Source of the DNA: an uncultured Actinomycetes bacterium
GTDB taxonomy: Bacteria; Actinomycetota; Acidimicrobiia; Acidimicrobiales; RAAP-2
Length of the DNA: 21,210 nucleotides
Assembly: GCA_903826715.1 (NCBI GenBank)
Contig: CAIKFN010000033.1
Span: 1 to 21,210, forward strand
Reading direction: 5' to 3'
Numbering within the stretch: position 1 is the stretch's first letter; each line of letters opens with the position of its first letter. Position numbers and translations under genes: made by a program. Positions 14,926 through 21,210 of the stretch are shown here, piece after piece. The notes under the pieces are model-generated. The model saw nothing but the letters and a program-made list of their open reading frames with translations, had not been told where the DNA came from and did not search any database.

Positions 14926-16002
14926 CTAGTTACTGCTCCTCAGACGCACAATGACTTGATTGGCCAGTAATCGACCCTCGGGGGCCAGTATCACCTGGCC
15001 TGATTCCACATTAATTAGGTGAGCTATTTCATCAAGGGAATCGAATGCCTCCACGGCAACTCCGCGCCTGGTGCGCAGTGCAAGCGAATCGCGTTCAAAC
15101 TCTTTTGTCTCTTCGTCCAAGATTTCTTCGCCGCCGAGAGGCTTCTCGCCAGCCTGCACCATGGCAATGTATCGATCTGGTGTACGAACATTCCAGAAAC
15201 GTCGTCCGTGCAGATGTGAGTGCGCAGCAGAGCCGAAACCTATGTAGTCGCCTTGGTCCCAGTAGACGTGATTGTGTCGACACTCGTGACCAGGTTTGGC
15301 CCAATTAGAAATTTCTTCCCACTCGTAGCCACTTGCTTCGAGGGTTTGGCCAACAATGTCATACGAGTCTGCCGTGTCATCTTCATCGGGGTGGCGGTTT
15401 GGATCTTGTCCGAGTGGTGTTGCCGGTTCTGGGGTAAGTGCGTAACAACTGATGTGAGGCGGCGGATTATCAAGCGTGAGTAAATCATTAAGAGTGTTTC
15501 TGACGTCTTGAGGAGTTTCTGCACGCGAACCAACAATGAGGTCCATGTTCCAAGTCGAAAAGCCTGCTTCAGTGACAGTTTTTGATACTTCTTCGTGCGC
15601 CATGATGCCGTGCCTGCGTCCAAGGTCTGCAAGTACTGCTGGCTGAGTTGACTGAACACCAAAGCTCATGCGATTTACCCCACCAGCTCGGTAGGCCTTC
15701 AGTCGCTCGAGGTCAGCGTCTTCTGGGTTGCACTCAACAGTGACTTCACAGTCATCTGATTTAGGGATTGCATCAAGGATCTGAAGTAGTTGTTGAGCGC
15801 TGAGTCTTGACGGCGTGCCACCACCAAAGAACACTGAGGTTGCTGACTTCATGCCATCACTCACGGCCCACGTTATTTCCTGCACCACGCACGCCACATA
15901 GTCATCCATCAAATGGTCGCGGTCAGCGTACGTTGCAAAGGCGCAGTAATCACATCTGTGTGCACAGAAAGGAACGTGCACGTAAACACCAAATTCACTC
16001 AC
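14926..16002 (-). CDS. hemW: Radical SAM heme chaperone HemW (HemN-like)
   Basis: This 358-residue radical SAM protein starts with the cluster motif C-x3-C-x2-C (Cys13, Cys17, Cys20 in FCAHRCDYCAF). The residue two after the last Cys is Phe, whereas true coproporphyrinogen dehydrogenase HemN has a fourth Cys there. It is therefore better called HemW, a heme-binding chaperone that delivers heme to respiratory enzymes, although databases often label it oxygen-independent coproporphyrinogen III oxidase. The SAM motif FFGGGTPSRL, VECNPED, NRMSFGVQS, and the HemN_C domain near the end are present. Its GTG start overlaps the photolyase stop as GTGA, so the two genes are translationally coupled. It lies 26 bases upstream of the glycyl-tRNA synthetase gene. 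Confidence 0.92.
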   Translation of the reverse strand: MSEFGVYVHVPFCAHRCDYCAFATYADRDHLMDDYVACVVQEITWAVSDGMKSATSVFFGGGTPSRLSAQQLLQILDAIPKSDDCEVTVECNPEDADLERLKAYRAGGVNRMSFGVQSTQPAVLADLGRRHGIMAHEEVSKTVTEAGFSTWNMDLIVGSRAETPQDVRNTLNDLLTLDNPPPHISCYALTPEPATPLGQDPNRHPDEDDTADSYDIVGQTLEASGYEWEEISNWAKPGHECRHNHVYWDQGDYIGFGSAAHSHLHGRRFWNVRTPDRYIAMVQAGEKPLGGEEILDEETKEFERDSLALRTRRGVAVEAFDSLDEIAHLINVESGQVILAPEGRLLANQVIVRLRSSN

Positions 16003-17414
16003 TTGGTGGCCTTAGCGAGCTCTTTTGCTTCAGCGTAGCGAGCAAGTGCTTCGTCTCGTTCTGTCGAAGCGTCAACCATTGGTGGAAAGTAACCAGGAGC
16101 TGCGAGTAGTCCTTCACCGCCACCGGGTTGCAGGCACTGTGGCGCAGGAATGTCTCTCAGTTCGTTTACGTACTTGTGAATAAATAGTCCCTGCGGATCG
16201 AACCGTTCCGCCTGAAGAGATGGATTGAACACACGGTAGAAAGGAGCGGCATCGGTGCCAGTGCCCGCTGTCCACTGCCAACCATTTTGATTTGAAGCAA
16301 TGTCGCCATCAATGAGGTGCCACATAAACCACTTTGCCCCCCAGCGCCAGTCGAGGTGAAGATGTTTAACTAGAAATGAGGCAACCAGCATTCGAACGCG
16401 GTTGTGCATCCATCCATCTTCTAAGAGCTGGCGCATTGCTGCGTCAACCATGGGGTACCCAGTTTCACCCTTGGCCCACATTTGAAACCGCTCAACTGCC
16501 TTGTCGTTACGATCAATACGTAGTTGGTCCATTGTTGAGATCAAGTTGCTGCTAACTGCTTGTGGGTTGTGGAATAAGACGTCGGCGTAAAACTCTCGCC
16601 AGCAAATTTCAGATCGGTACTGCACTGCTCCCGTTGACATTCCATCAACAGCACTCAGGATCTGGCGAGGGTGAATTGTTCCAAAACGTAAATGTGGACT
16701 TAACCGGCTCACACCTGCGATTGAAGGAATGTTCCTTGCTTCGTTGTAAGCATCAACCGAGGGAAGAAAGTCCTCCAGTAGCTGATGAGCAATTTTTTCT
16801 CCGGCTTCTGGAATGCTCTTGGCTTCTATGAGACCCAGGTCGCCAAAGTAATGAGGGCGACGTGTCGCTGAGTGATTCACAAGTTCATCGAGTGAGACTG
16901 ATGTTCCCTGCGCCCAAGAGACACCAGTTGGTGCATCGAGTGGGGTTTCGAGTGGTTGGAGTTCCCAGCCACGTCGAAATGCCGTAAAGACACGACATGG
17001 TGTTCCCGTCTGAGTCCTAACGGTTCCTGGGATGACTGAATACGGTGAGTCAATGAAATGAAGTGTGACACCAGCCCTTGCGAGTGATGCGCCAACTATT
17101 TCGTCTCGTGAGCGTCCTTTAGGTGCATAGTCACCAGTAGCAAACACTTCAGTCGCTCCAACTTCCCTAGCGAGATCGAGTAGTTCTTTTGCCGGGTCGC
17201 CGCAACGAATAGTGAGTTTCTTATTAAGTGAAGCGTCGAGTGATTGAAGTGTTGAGCGAAGAAACTTGACTCGATTCGGTCCCGCTGGAGAAGAGAATGT
17301 GGTGTCAACAATCCATACGGGCACAACATCGCCATCGCCAGCACGCACCGCGGCGTTAAGTGCTGGATTATCGCCTAGTCGCAGGTCACGACGGAACCAA
17401 AAGATTGATGACAC
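15999..17414 (-). CDS. Deoxyribodipyrimidine photolyase (class I CPD type)
   Basis: This 471-residue flavoenzyme repairs UV-induced cyclobutane pyrimidine dimers using blue light. The N-terminal antenna-binding alpha/beta domain opens IFWFRRDLRLGDNPAL. The C-terminal FAD domain contains SRLSPHLRFGTIHPRQI, SEICWREFYADVLFH, MRQLLEDGWMHNRVRM and LIDGDIASNQNGWQWTAGTG, then FNPSLQAERFDPQG. These include the conserved FAD contacts and the tryptophans of the electron-transfer path. Length and motifs fit class I CPD photolyase, though a (6-4) or cryptochrome function cannot be fully excluded. The GTG start has AGGG (minus strand, 17422-17425) seven bases upstream, overlapping the recO stop. Its stop overlaps the hemW start as GTGA. 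Genomic placement beside recO groups two DNA-repair functions. Confidence 0.94.
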   Translation of the reverse strand: MSSIFWFRRDLRLGDNPALNAAVRAGDGDVVPVWIVDTTFSSPAGPNRVKFLRSTLQSLDASLNKKLTIRCGDPAKELLDLAREVGATEVFATGDYAPKGRSRDEIVGASLARAGVTLHFIDSPYSVIPGTVRTQTGTPCRVFTAFRRGWELQPLETPLDAPTGVSWAQGTSVSLDELVNHSATRRPHYFGDLGLIEAKSIPEAGEKIAHQLLEDFLPSVDAYNEARNIPSIAGVSRLSPHLRFGTIHPRQILSAVDGMSTGAVQYRSEICWREFYADVLFHNPQAVSSNLISTMDQLRIDRNDKAVERFQMWAKGETGYPMVDAAMRQLLEDGWMHNRVRMLVASFLVKHLHLDWRWGAKWFMWHLIDGDIASNQNGWQWTAGTGTDAAPFYRVFNPSLQAERFDPQGLFIHKYVNELRDIPAPQCLQPGGGEGLLAAPGYFPPMVDASTERDEALARYAEAKELAKATK

Positions 17415-17423
17415 GAAGCGACC

Positions 17424-18170
17424 CTACCGTGCGTCTTTGGGGCCTGCGAGCGGTGGCGTAGAGCGTGCAACCTTTAGGCGCTTTCCGAAGTGCTGCTCAA
17501 TTGAGTCTTGGGCAATAGCCATAATTTCACCTGCTCCCGCAGGTGACGCATCTCGAAGCACTCCCGCAAGGTCGCCTCCGAGTATTCGACGAATCAGTGC
17601 CAGTCCATCAGCACTGATTGAAACGCCTGACCTGCAAGTGGCGCAAAGTGTCCCACCCATTTGAGCGTCAAATGAAACGAGTGGACCAGTTTTTTCACAA
17701 TTGACACAGTGCTCAACAACCGGCTCTGATCCATCGTGCGCCAAAAGTTTGAAATAGAACGACGCTGGAATGAGCATTGGATGAAACTCGGGGTTATCAA
17801 GGCTGAGTAGCACTCTGGTTAGTAGTTCAAAGATTCCTTCGTCGGCGACGTCGTCACTCGGGATGGCATCGATGACTTCAACAACTCCGTATCCAGCGTT
17901 GATACGGTCGTAGTCTCCTCGAAGGGTTTTCAGCTGATCAATGAGTTGCACATTTTTTGCGATGTAGAGATCACCCTTGGACTGTGCCAGATGAACTTTT
18001 ACGTAACTGAGTGGTTCAAGTGAACCACCAATCTTGCTCGTTGGCTTTCGAATTCCTTTTGCAAATACTCGAATCTTTCCGTGATTCCTCGTCCAAAGAA
18101 CTACGACACGATCTGATTCCCCAGACTTATAGGTCCGAAGAACAACTGCATCATCTTTTAGTTCCTTCAC
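17424..18170 (-). CDS. recO: DNA repair protein RecO
   Basis: This 248-residue RecO works with RecR and RecF to load RecA onto SSB-coated single-stranded DNA and to anneal strands during gap repair. An N-terminal OB-fold is seen in DDAVVLRTYKSGESDRVVVL and GKIRVFAKGIRKPTSK. A helical middle domain follows. A Cys4 zinc motif at Cys155, Cys158, Cys176 and Cys179 (HCVNCEKTG, then GTLCATCRSG) completes the typical zinc-bearing RecO, and the length is standard. The GTG start overlaps the upstream small membrane gene stop as GTGA. The gene 9 bases downstream is photolyase. Closeness to uppS and era is a common bacterial arrangement. Confidence 0.94.
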   Translation of the reverse strand: MKELKDDAVVLRTYKSGESDRVVVLWTRNHGKIRVFAKGIRKPTSKIGGSLEPLSYVKVHLAQSKGDLYIAKNVQLIDQLKTLRGDYDRINAGYGVVEVIDAIPSDDVADEGIFELLTRVLLSLDNPEFHPMLIPASFYFKLLAHDGSEPVVEHCVNCEKTGPLVSFDAQMGGTLCATCRSGVSISADGLALIRRILGGDLAGVLRDASPAGAGEIMAIAQDSIEQHFGKRLKVARSTPPLAGPKDAR

Positions 18171-18382
18171 TTCTCCATCTCATCATCTGCGTCATTCCAC
18201 TTTGGCTTGTGGGGCTTGACTCCAAGGTATCTATCGAGTGCAACACCGCCAGCAATCATCACTCCCAAAATGAGCGGGATAGCGAGGGGCGTGAGCAAGC
18301 TTGTTACGCCATTGATTTCTAAGACCCATAGGAATGCGTAAATAAGAACGAGAAGAATTATGGCTGTCTTTGTTGCTTTCAC
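18167..18382 (-). CDS. Small two-helix membrane protein of unknown function
   Basis: This 71-residue protein is not recognised as a named family. It has two hydrophobic segments, about residues 6-24 (AIILLVLIYAFLWVLEING) and 30-52 (rich in Leu, Ile, Pro and Gly). A hydrophilic, charged C-terminal tail ends NDADDEMEK. Translation is credible because it shares GTGA overlaps with both neighbours: its GTG start lies in the uppS stop region, and its stop lies inside the recO start. It is longer than a chance gap-filler in a run where every other gene is real. Location in the inner membrane between lipid-carrier synthesis and RecO suggests only co-transcription, and a link to envelope biogenesis is speculative. 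Confidence 0.75.
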   Translation of the reverse strand: MKATKTAIILLVLIYAFLWVLEINGVTSLLTPLAIPLILGVMIAGGVALDRYLGVKPHKPKWNDADDEMEK

Positions 18383-19119
18383 TTGTCGAGCCCTCCAAAG
18401 CGTCGCTCACGCAGCTGGAATTCTTCAACAGCGCTGAAGAGATCCTCACGGCGAAAGTCTGGCCAAAGAACGTCTGTAAAAACCATTTCCGTATACGCCA
18501 TCTCCCAGAGCAGGAAGTTAGACGTTCTGTATTCACCAGACGTTCTAATCACGAGGTCCGGGTCAGCAAGCTCAGGGTGATACAAACGTGAGCGAATTGC
18601 CTTCTCATCAATTTTGCTTGCTGGAACTTTGTCTCGAACAAGTTGTTGGACGGCGTCAACAATTTCTGCTCGCCCACCGTAGTTAAAAGCAATGTTGAGC
18701 GTCATTGTTTTGTTTTTCTTAGTGAGTTCTTCAGCTTCTTCAATGCGTTTTAGGACGCCCTTAGGCACACGCCAGTCGCGGCGACCTGAGAACACAATTC
18801 GAACGCCTTCAGCGTGTAATTCGTGCTGGCGGCGCTCCATCAGACTTCTATTGAAGTTCATTAAGTAGCGGACTTCATCAACTGGACGTCGCCAGTTCTC
18901 TGTTGAGAACGCATACAGCGTTAGCGCTTTAACCCCAATACTGAGTGCTCCATAGACGGTGTCGACAATTGATGCCTCGCCGGCGCCGTGTCCTTCAGTT
19001 CGATGGAGTCCTTGGCGCTGAGCCCAACGACCATTGCCGTCCATCACGACAGCTACGTGCTGGGGCACGTTAGAACGCTCTAAGGAGAGCGGAACTGGGA
19101 CCGGACGTGGATCAGACAC
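18379..19119 (-). CDS. uppS: Undecaprenyl (polyprenyl) diphosphate synthase, cis-prenyltransferase
   Basis: This 246-residue cis-prenyltransferase extends farnesyl or geranyl diphosphate with isopentenyl diphosphate to the C50-C55 carrier lipid for peptidoglycan. The P-loop-like MDGNGRWA at 26-33 carries catalytic Asp27. HRTEGHGAG, TLYAFSTENWRRP, and the C-terminal VIRTSGEYRTSNFLLWEMAY with FTDVLWPDF are all conserved. Actinobacteria often carry two such enzymes, giving chains of different length, so the product length is not fixed by sequence. The GTG start at 19119 is followed by a short proline-rich leader. AGG sits 8 bases upstream. The gene starts a minus-strand run of seven genes and shares a 58-base gap with the divergent helicase gene. 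Confidence 0.94.
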   Translation of the reverse strand: MSDPRPVPVPLSLERSNVPQHVAVVMDGNGRWAQRQGLHRTEGHGAGEASIVDTVYGALSIGVKALTLYAFSTENWRRPVDEVRYLMNFNRSLMERRQHELHAEGVRIVFSGRRDWRVPKGVLKRIEEAEELTKKNKTMTLNIAFNYGGRAEIVDAVQQLVRDKVPASKIDEKAIRSRLYHPELADPDLVIRTSGEYRTSNFLLWEMAYTEMVFTDVLWPDFRREDLFSAVEEFQLRERRFGGLDK

Positions 19120-19165
19120 GTATAAAACCTAGTCCTAATCGGTAAAAGAACTGCACCGCACCATC

Positions 19166-19170
19166 TAAGG
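19166..19170 (+). promoter_or_regulatory. Ribosome binding site deciding the GTG start of the helicase gene
   Basis: TAAGG seven bases before the GTG at 19178 has ideal spacing. It supports a GTG start although a later ATG exists at residue 10. Confidence 0.5.
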
Positions 19171-19177
19171 TCGTCTC

Positions 19178-21139
19178 GTGGAATCCTTCGACCCAGATGA
19201 CGACATGCCCTACGTGGAGCCACAGGACGAAGCAGGAATTCAAGTTGGCGAAGATGTCATAGAAATTGACTCCGACCGGGCAATTGAACTGCTCGACCGG
19301 ATTACCCAAGACCTGCCAGGTGGTGGCGAGACCCGTGAAGGTCAGCGCGAGATGGTGCGAGCTGTAGCGAAGGCAATTTCACGTCGCCAACACCTCGTTG
19401 TAGAAGCTGGAACCGGTGTTGGAAAATCACTTGCGTACTTGATCCCCTCCGTAATGAGTGGACACCGAGTTGTTATTGCAACAGCAACGAAAAATCTCCA
19501 AGATCAGTTGTTTTCTAAAGACGCACCAACGGTTGCGCAGTATTCAAGCAAAACGAAGGTTGCAATTTTGAAGGGCAAGCAGAACTACTTATGTCGTAAC
19601 CGTGCTCAGAGCGTCAGTGGTGGAGCGCAAATGAGTTTTGATGATGGAACTGACGTTCCTAAGGGCATTGCAGACCAAATGCGAAGGATTCTTGCTTGGT
19701 CCAATGAGACAACAACTGGTGACGTAGATGAAATTCCATTTGAAGTTGACAACCGAGCATGGCGTGGCCTCTCGGTAACGGCGCAAGAGTGCCTTGGTCG
19801 CGCCCAGTGCCCACAGGGTGGTAACTGCTTCGCCGAGCTCGCAAAAGATAGAGCCGCCGAGAGCAATTTGTTAATAGTTAATACTCATCTCTACGCTGCG
19901 CATTTGGCGTCTGGATCAATGTTGCTTCCAGCACATGAATTTGTAGTTTTTGATGAAGCTCATGATGTGCTTGACATCTTTGCGTCACTTCTTGGAACAT
20001 CATTCACCGCACAGAGTCTTCGTGCGCTATCTGGAGTCGCTCGCCCATTACTAGGCAATGAACATTTGTCGAAATGCCTCGAACTCGTAGCGATTGCCGA
20101 CAGGCTTTCAACATCATTAGAGATTCAGTTCGACTCCAATCAACTCACTGGGCTAAGCGAAGACTGTGCGCGCGAAATTACTGCAGCAGCAACGATCGTC
20201 ACACAAATAATTGAAGCAATTAGGGCACTCACACTTACTGATCCGAATGAAGAGGCACGTCGCAGCAGAACTCTTGGTCCAGCGGTTCACCTTGGTAATG
20301 ATCTGGCGCGCATCAACAGCATCAAAAAGGGTGAACTTCTTTTTCTTGTTAAACGCGAACGCGACATTGGAATTGAAATTTCGCTCGTAGACGTAGGACC
20401 AAGACTGCACGACGATCTCTGGGGTAGCGTGACCGCTGTTCTTACAAGCGCAACTATTCCAGACACCCTGCCAAAGAGTTTGGGGTTAGACGAAGACTGC
20501 ATTGTTGAGCGTTTTGAAAGCCCATTTAACTACCAAGAGAATTCATTGCTCTATGTTCCTGAGAACTTTCCAGGACGAAATGAAGATGGTGCTGAAGCTG
20601 CGATTATTGAAAAGCTCGTTGAACTCATAACTGCAGCGAAAGGCAGAACACTCGCTCTCTTTACAAATCGTTCCGTTATGAACCGAGTTTCTGAAGCAGT
20701 TGAAAAACGAATAACAACTCCGGTACTAGTTCAAGGGACACTCTCTCGGCAGCGAATAATTGAGCAATTCCGCGACATTGAAGCAGCAAGCCTTTTTGCA
20801 GTTGCCAGTTTCTGGCAAGGAATTGACGTCCCTGGTGGCTCACTGAGTTTGGTGACTATTGACCGACTCCCCTTCAGCGTGCCTGGTGACCCGCTGGCTG
20901 ATGCACGACGAGATCTCTCGACGAACCCCTTTATGGAAGTTGACCTTCCAAGAGCGTCAATGTTGCTCGCTCAAGGAGTTGGAAGACTTATCCGCTCAAA
21001 GACCGACCGCGGAGTTGTAGCGGTGCTTGACATTCGACTCGCCGAAGCAAGGTATCGAAGTGAAATGTTCAAGAAACTTCCGCCAATGAAGCGAACTCGC
21101 GACAAGCAAGAAGTTATTACGTTTTTAGAAAGTATTTAG
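19178..21139 (+). CDS. dinG: DinG/XPD-family Fe-S ATP-dependent DNA helicase
   Basis: This 653-residue superfamily 2 helicase probably unwinds DNA with 5' to 3' polarity during repair or to clear R-loops. Walker A is AGTGVGKS at 77-84, preceded by a glutamine motif-like REGQREMV segment at 53-60. Motif II is DEAH at 259-262. Four cysteines, Cys139 (YLC), Cys205 (QECLG), Cys211 and Cys217 (CPQGGNC), lie where DinG/XPD bind a 4Fe-4S cluster. The late motifs VLTSATIP, ASFWQGIDVPG, RLPFSVPGDP and QGVGRLIRS are typical. There is no N-terminal exonuclease domain, so it is the YoaA/DinG-like short form. It uses GTG, with TAAGG upstream. It is divergent from uppS, and its last four bases overlap the era gene on the other strand. 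Choice between dinG and yoaA-like naming is uncertain. Confidence 0.93.
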   Translation: MESFDPDDDMPYVEPQDEAGIQVGEDVIEIDSDRAIELLDRITQDLPGGGETREGQREMVRAVAKAISRRQHLVVEAGTGVGKSLAYLIPSVMSGHRVVIATATKNLQDQLFSKDAPTVAQYSSKTKVAILKGKQNYLCRNRAQSVSGGAQMSFDDGTDVPKGIADQMRRILAWSNETTTGDVDEIPFEVDNRAWRGLSVTAQECLGRAQCPQGGNCFAELAKDRAAESNLLIVNTHLYAAHLASGSMLLPAHEFVVFDEAHDVLDIFASLLGTSFTAQSLRALSGVARPLLGNEHLSKCLELVAIADRLSTSLEIQFDSNQLTGLSEDCAREITAAATIVTQIIEAIRALTLTDPNEEARRSRTLGPAVHLGNDLARINSIKKGELLFLVKRERDIGIEISLVDVGPRLHDDLWGSVTAVLTSATIPDTLPKSLGLDEDCIVERFESPFNYQENSLLYVPENFPGRNEDGAEAAIIEKLVELITAAKGRTLALFTNRSVMNRVSEAVEKRITTPVLVQGTLSRQRIIEQFRDIEAASLFAVASFWQGIDVPGGSLSLVTIDRLPFSVPGDPLADARRDLSTNPFMEVDLPRASMLLAQGVGRLIRSKTDRGVVAVLDIRLAEARYRSEMFKKLPPMKRTRDKQEVITFLESI

Positions 21140-21210
21140 TAACCGAAGCGGTCAAGCATGTCGTCACGCTTTTGCCATCCCGGTTCAACCGAGACCTTCA
21201 GCTCCAAGAA
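21136..21210 (-). CDS. era: GTPase Era, C-terminal fragment
   Basis: Only the last 24 residues and stop are in the window, open to the right edge. They read FLELKVSVEPGWQ... and end LDRFGY, matching the KH-domain tail of Era (family pattern FLxLxVKVxxxWxxxxxxLRRLGY). Era binds 16S rRNA and assists 30S assembly. The stop TAA lies inside the 3' end of the helicase gene, a convergent four-base overlap. Era beside recO and uppS is a frequent bacterial arrangement, which strengthens the call despite the short stretch. The rest of the gene lies outside the window. Confidence 0.85.
   Translation of the reverse strand, partial: FLELKVSVEPGWQKRDDMLDRFGY

Overview
The window looks like a chromosomal segment of a compact, moderate-GC actinobacterium. 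An aquatic, Acidimicrobiia-like lineage is possible, but that is inference. Supporting signs are frequent GTG starts, four-base gene overlaps, a DrrAB-type ABC exporter, a dimeric-type glycyl-tRNA synthetase with a Cys4 insert, and very short intergenic gaps. No stretch above about 100 bases lacks a gene, and I saw no CRISPR array, transposase, integrase or rRNA.

Region A (1-6301) looks accessory and is visibly more AT-rich. It opens with the 3' part of an FAD-dependent oxidoreductase. A tight five-gene plus-strand operon (708-5288) follows: CitE-like C-C lyase, class III CoA-transferase, cyclase-family metal hydrolase, N-carbamoylsarcosine-amidase-like cysteine hydrolase, and PuuE-like ring-opening hydrolase. 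Together they suggest a catabolic route that opens a cyclic amide or imide, removes the nitrogen, activates the acid with CoA and cleaves it. The substrate cannot be read from the sequence. A 20-bp imperfect palindrome just upstream is a candidate operator. A convergent SDR-type NAD-dependent epimerase/reductase closes the region.

Region B (6384-9174) holds tRNA-Asn(GTT), a divergent sigma-70 factor and DNA primase DnaG, all on the minus strand. Sigma factor and primase overlap by GTGA, an arrangement like the macromolecular-synthesis operon. The 3' end of the tRNA faces the AT-rich catabolic region, as expected if that region is an island inserted at the tRNA.

Region C (9243-12660, plus strand) is an export cassette: DrrA-like ATPase, DrrB-like permease, PaaI-type hotdog thioesterase and a DHA1-type MFS transporter.

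Region D (12647-19119, minus strand) is a seven-gene housekeeping run in the order uppS, small two-helix membrane protein, recO, photolyase, hemW, glycyl-tRNA synthetase, nitronate-monooxygenase-like flavoprotein. Genes overlap or lie within about 26 bases, so one transcript is plausible. It joins cell-wall lipid carrier synthesis, DNA repair, heme handling and translation.

Region E (19178-21210) has a divergently transcribed DinG/XPD-type Fe-S helicase, whose 3' end overlaps by four bases the last codons of a convergent era GTPase gene that continues past the window.
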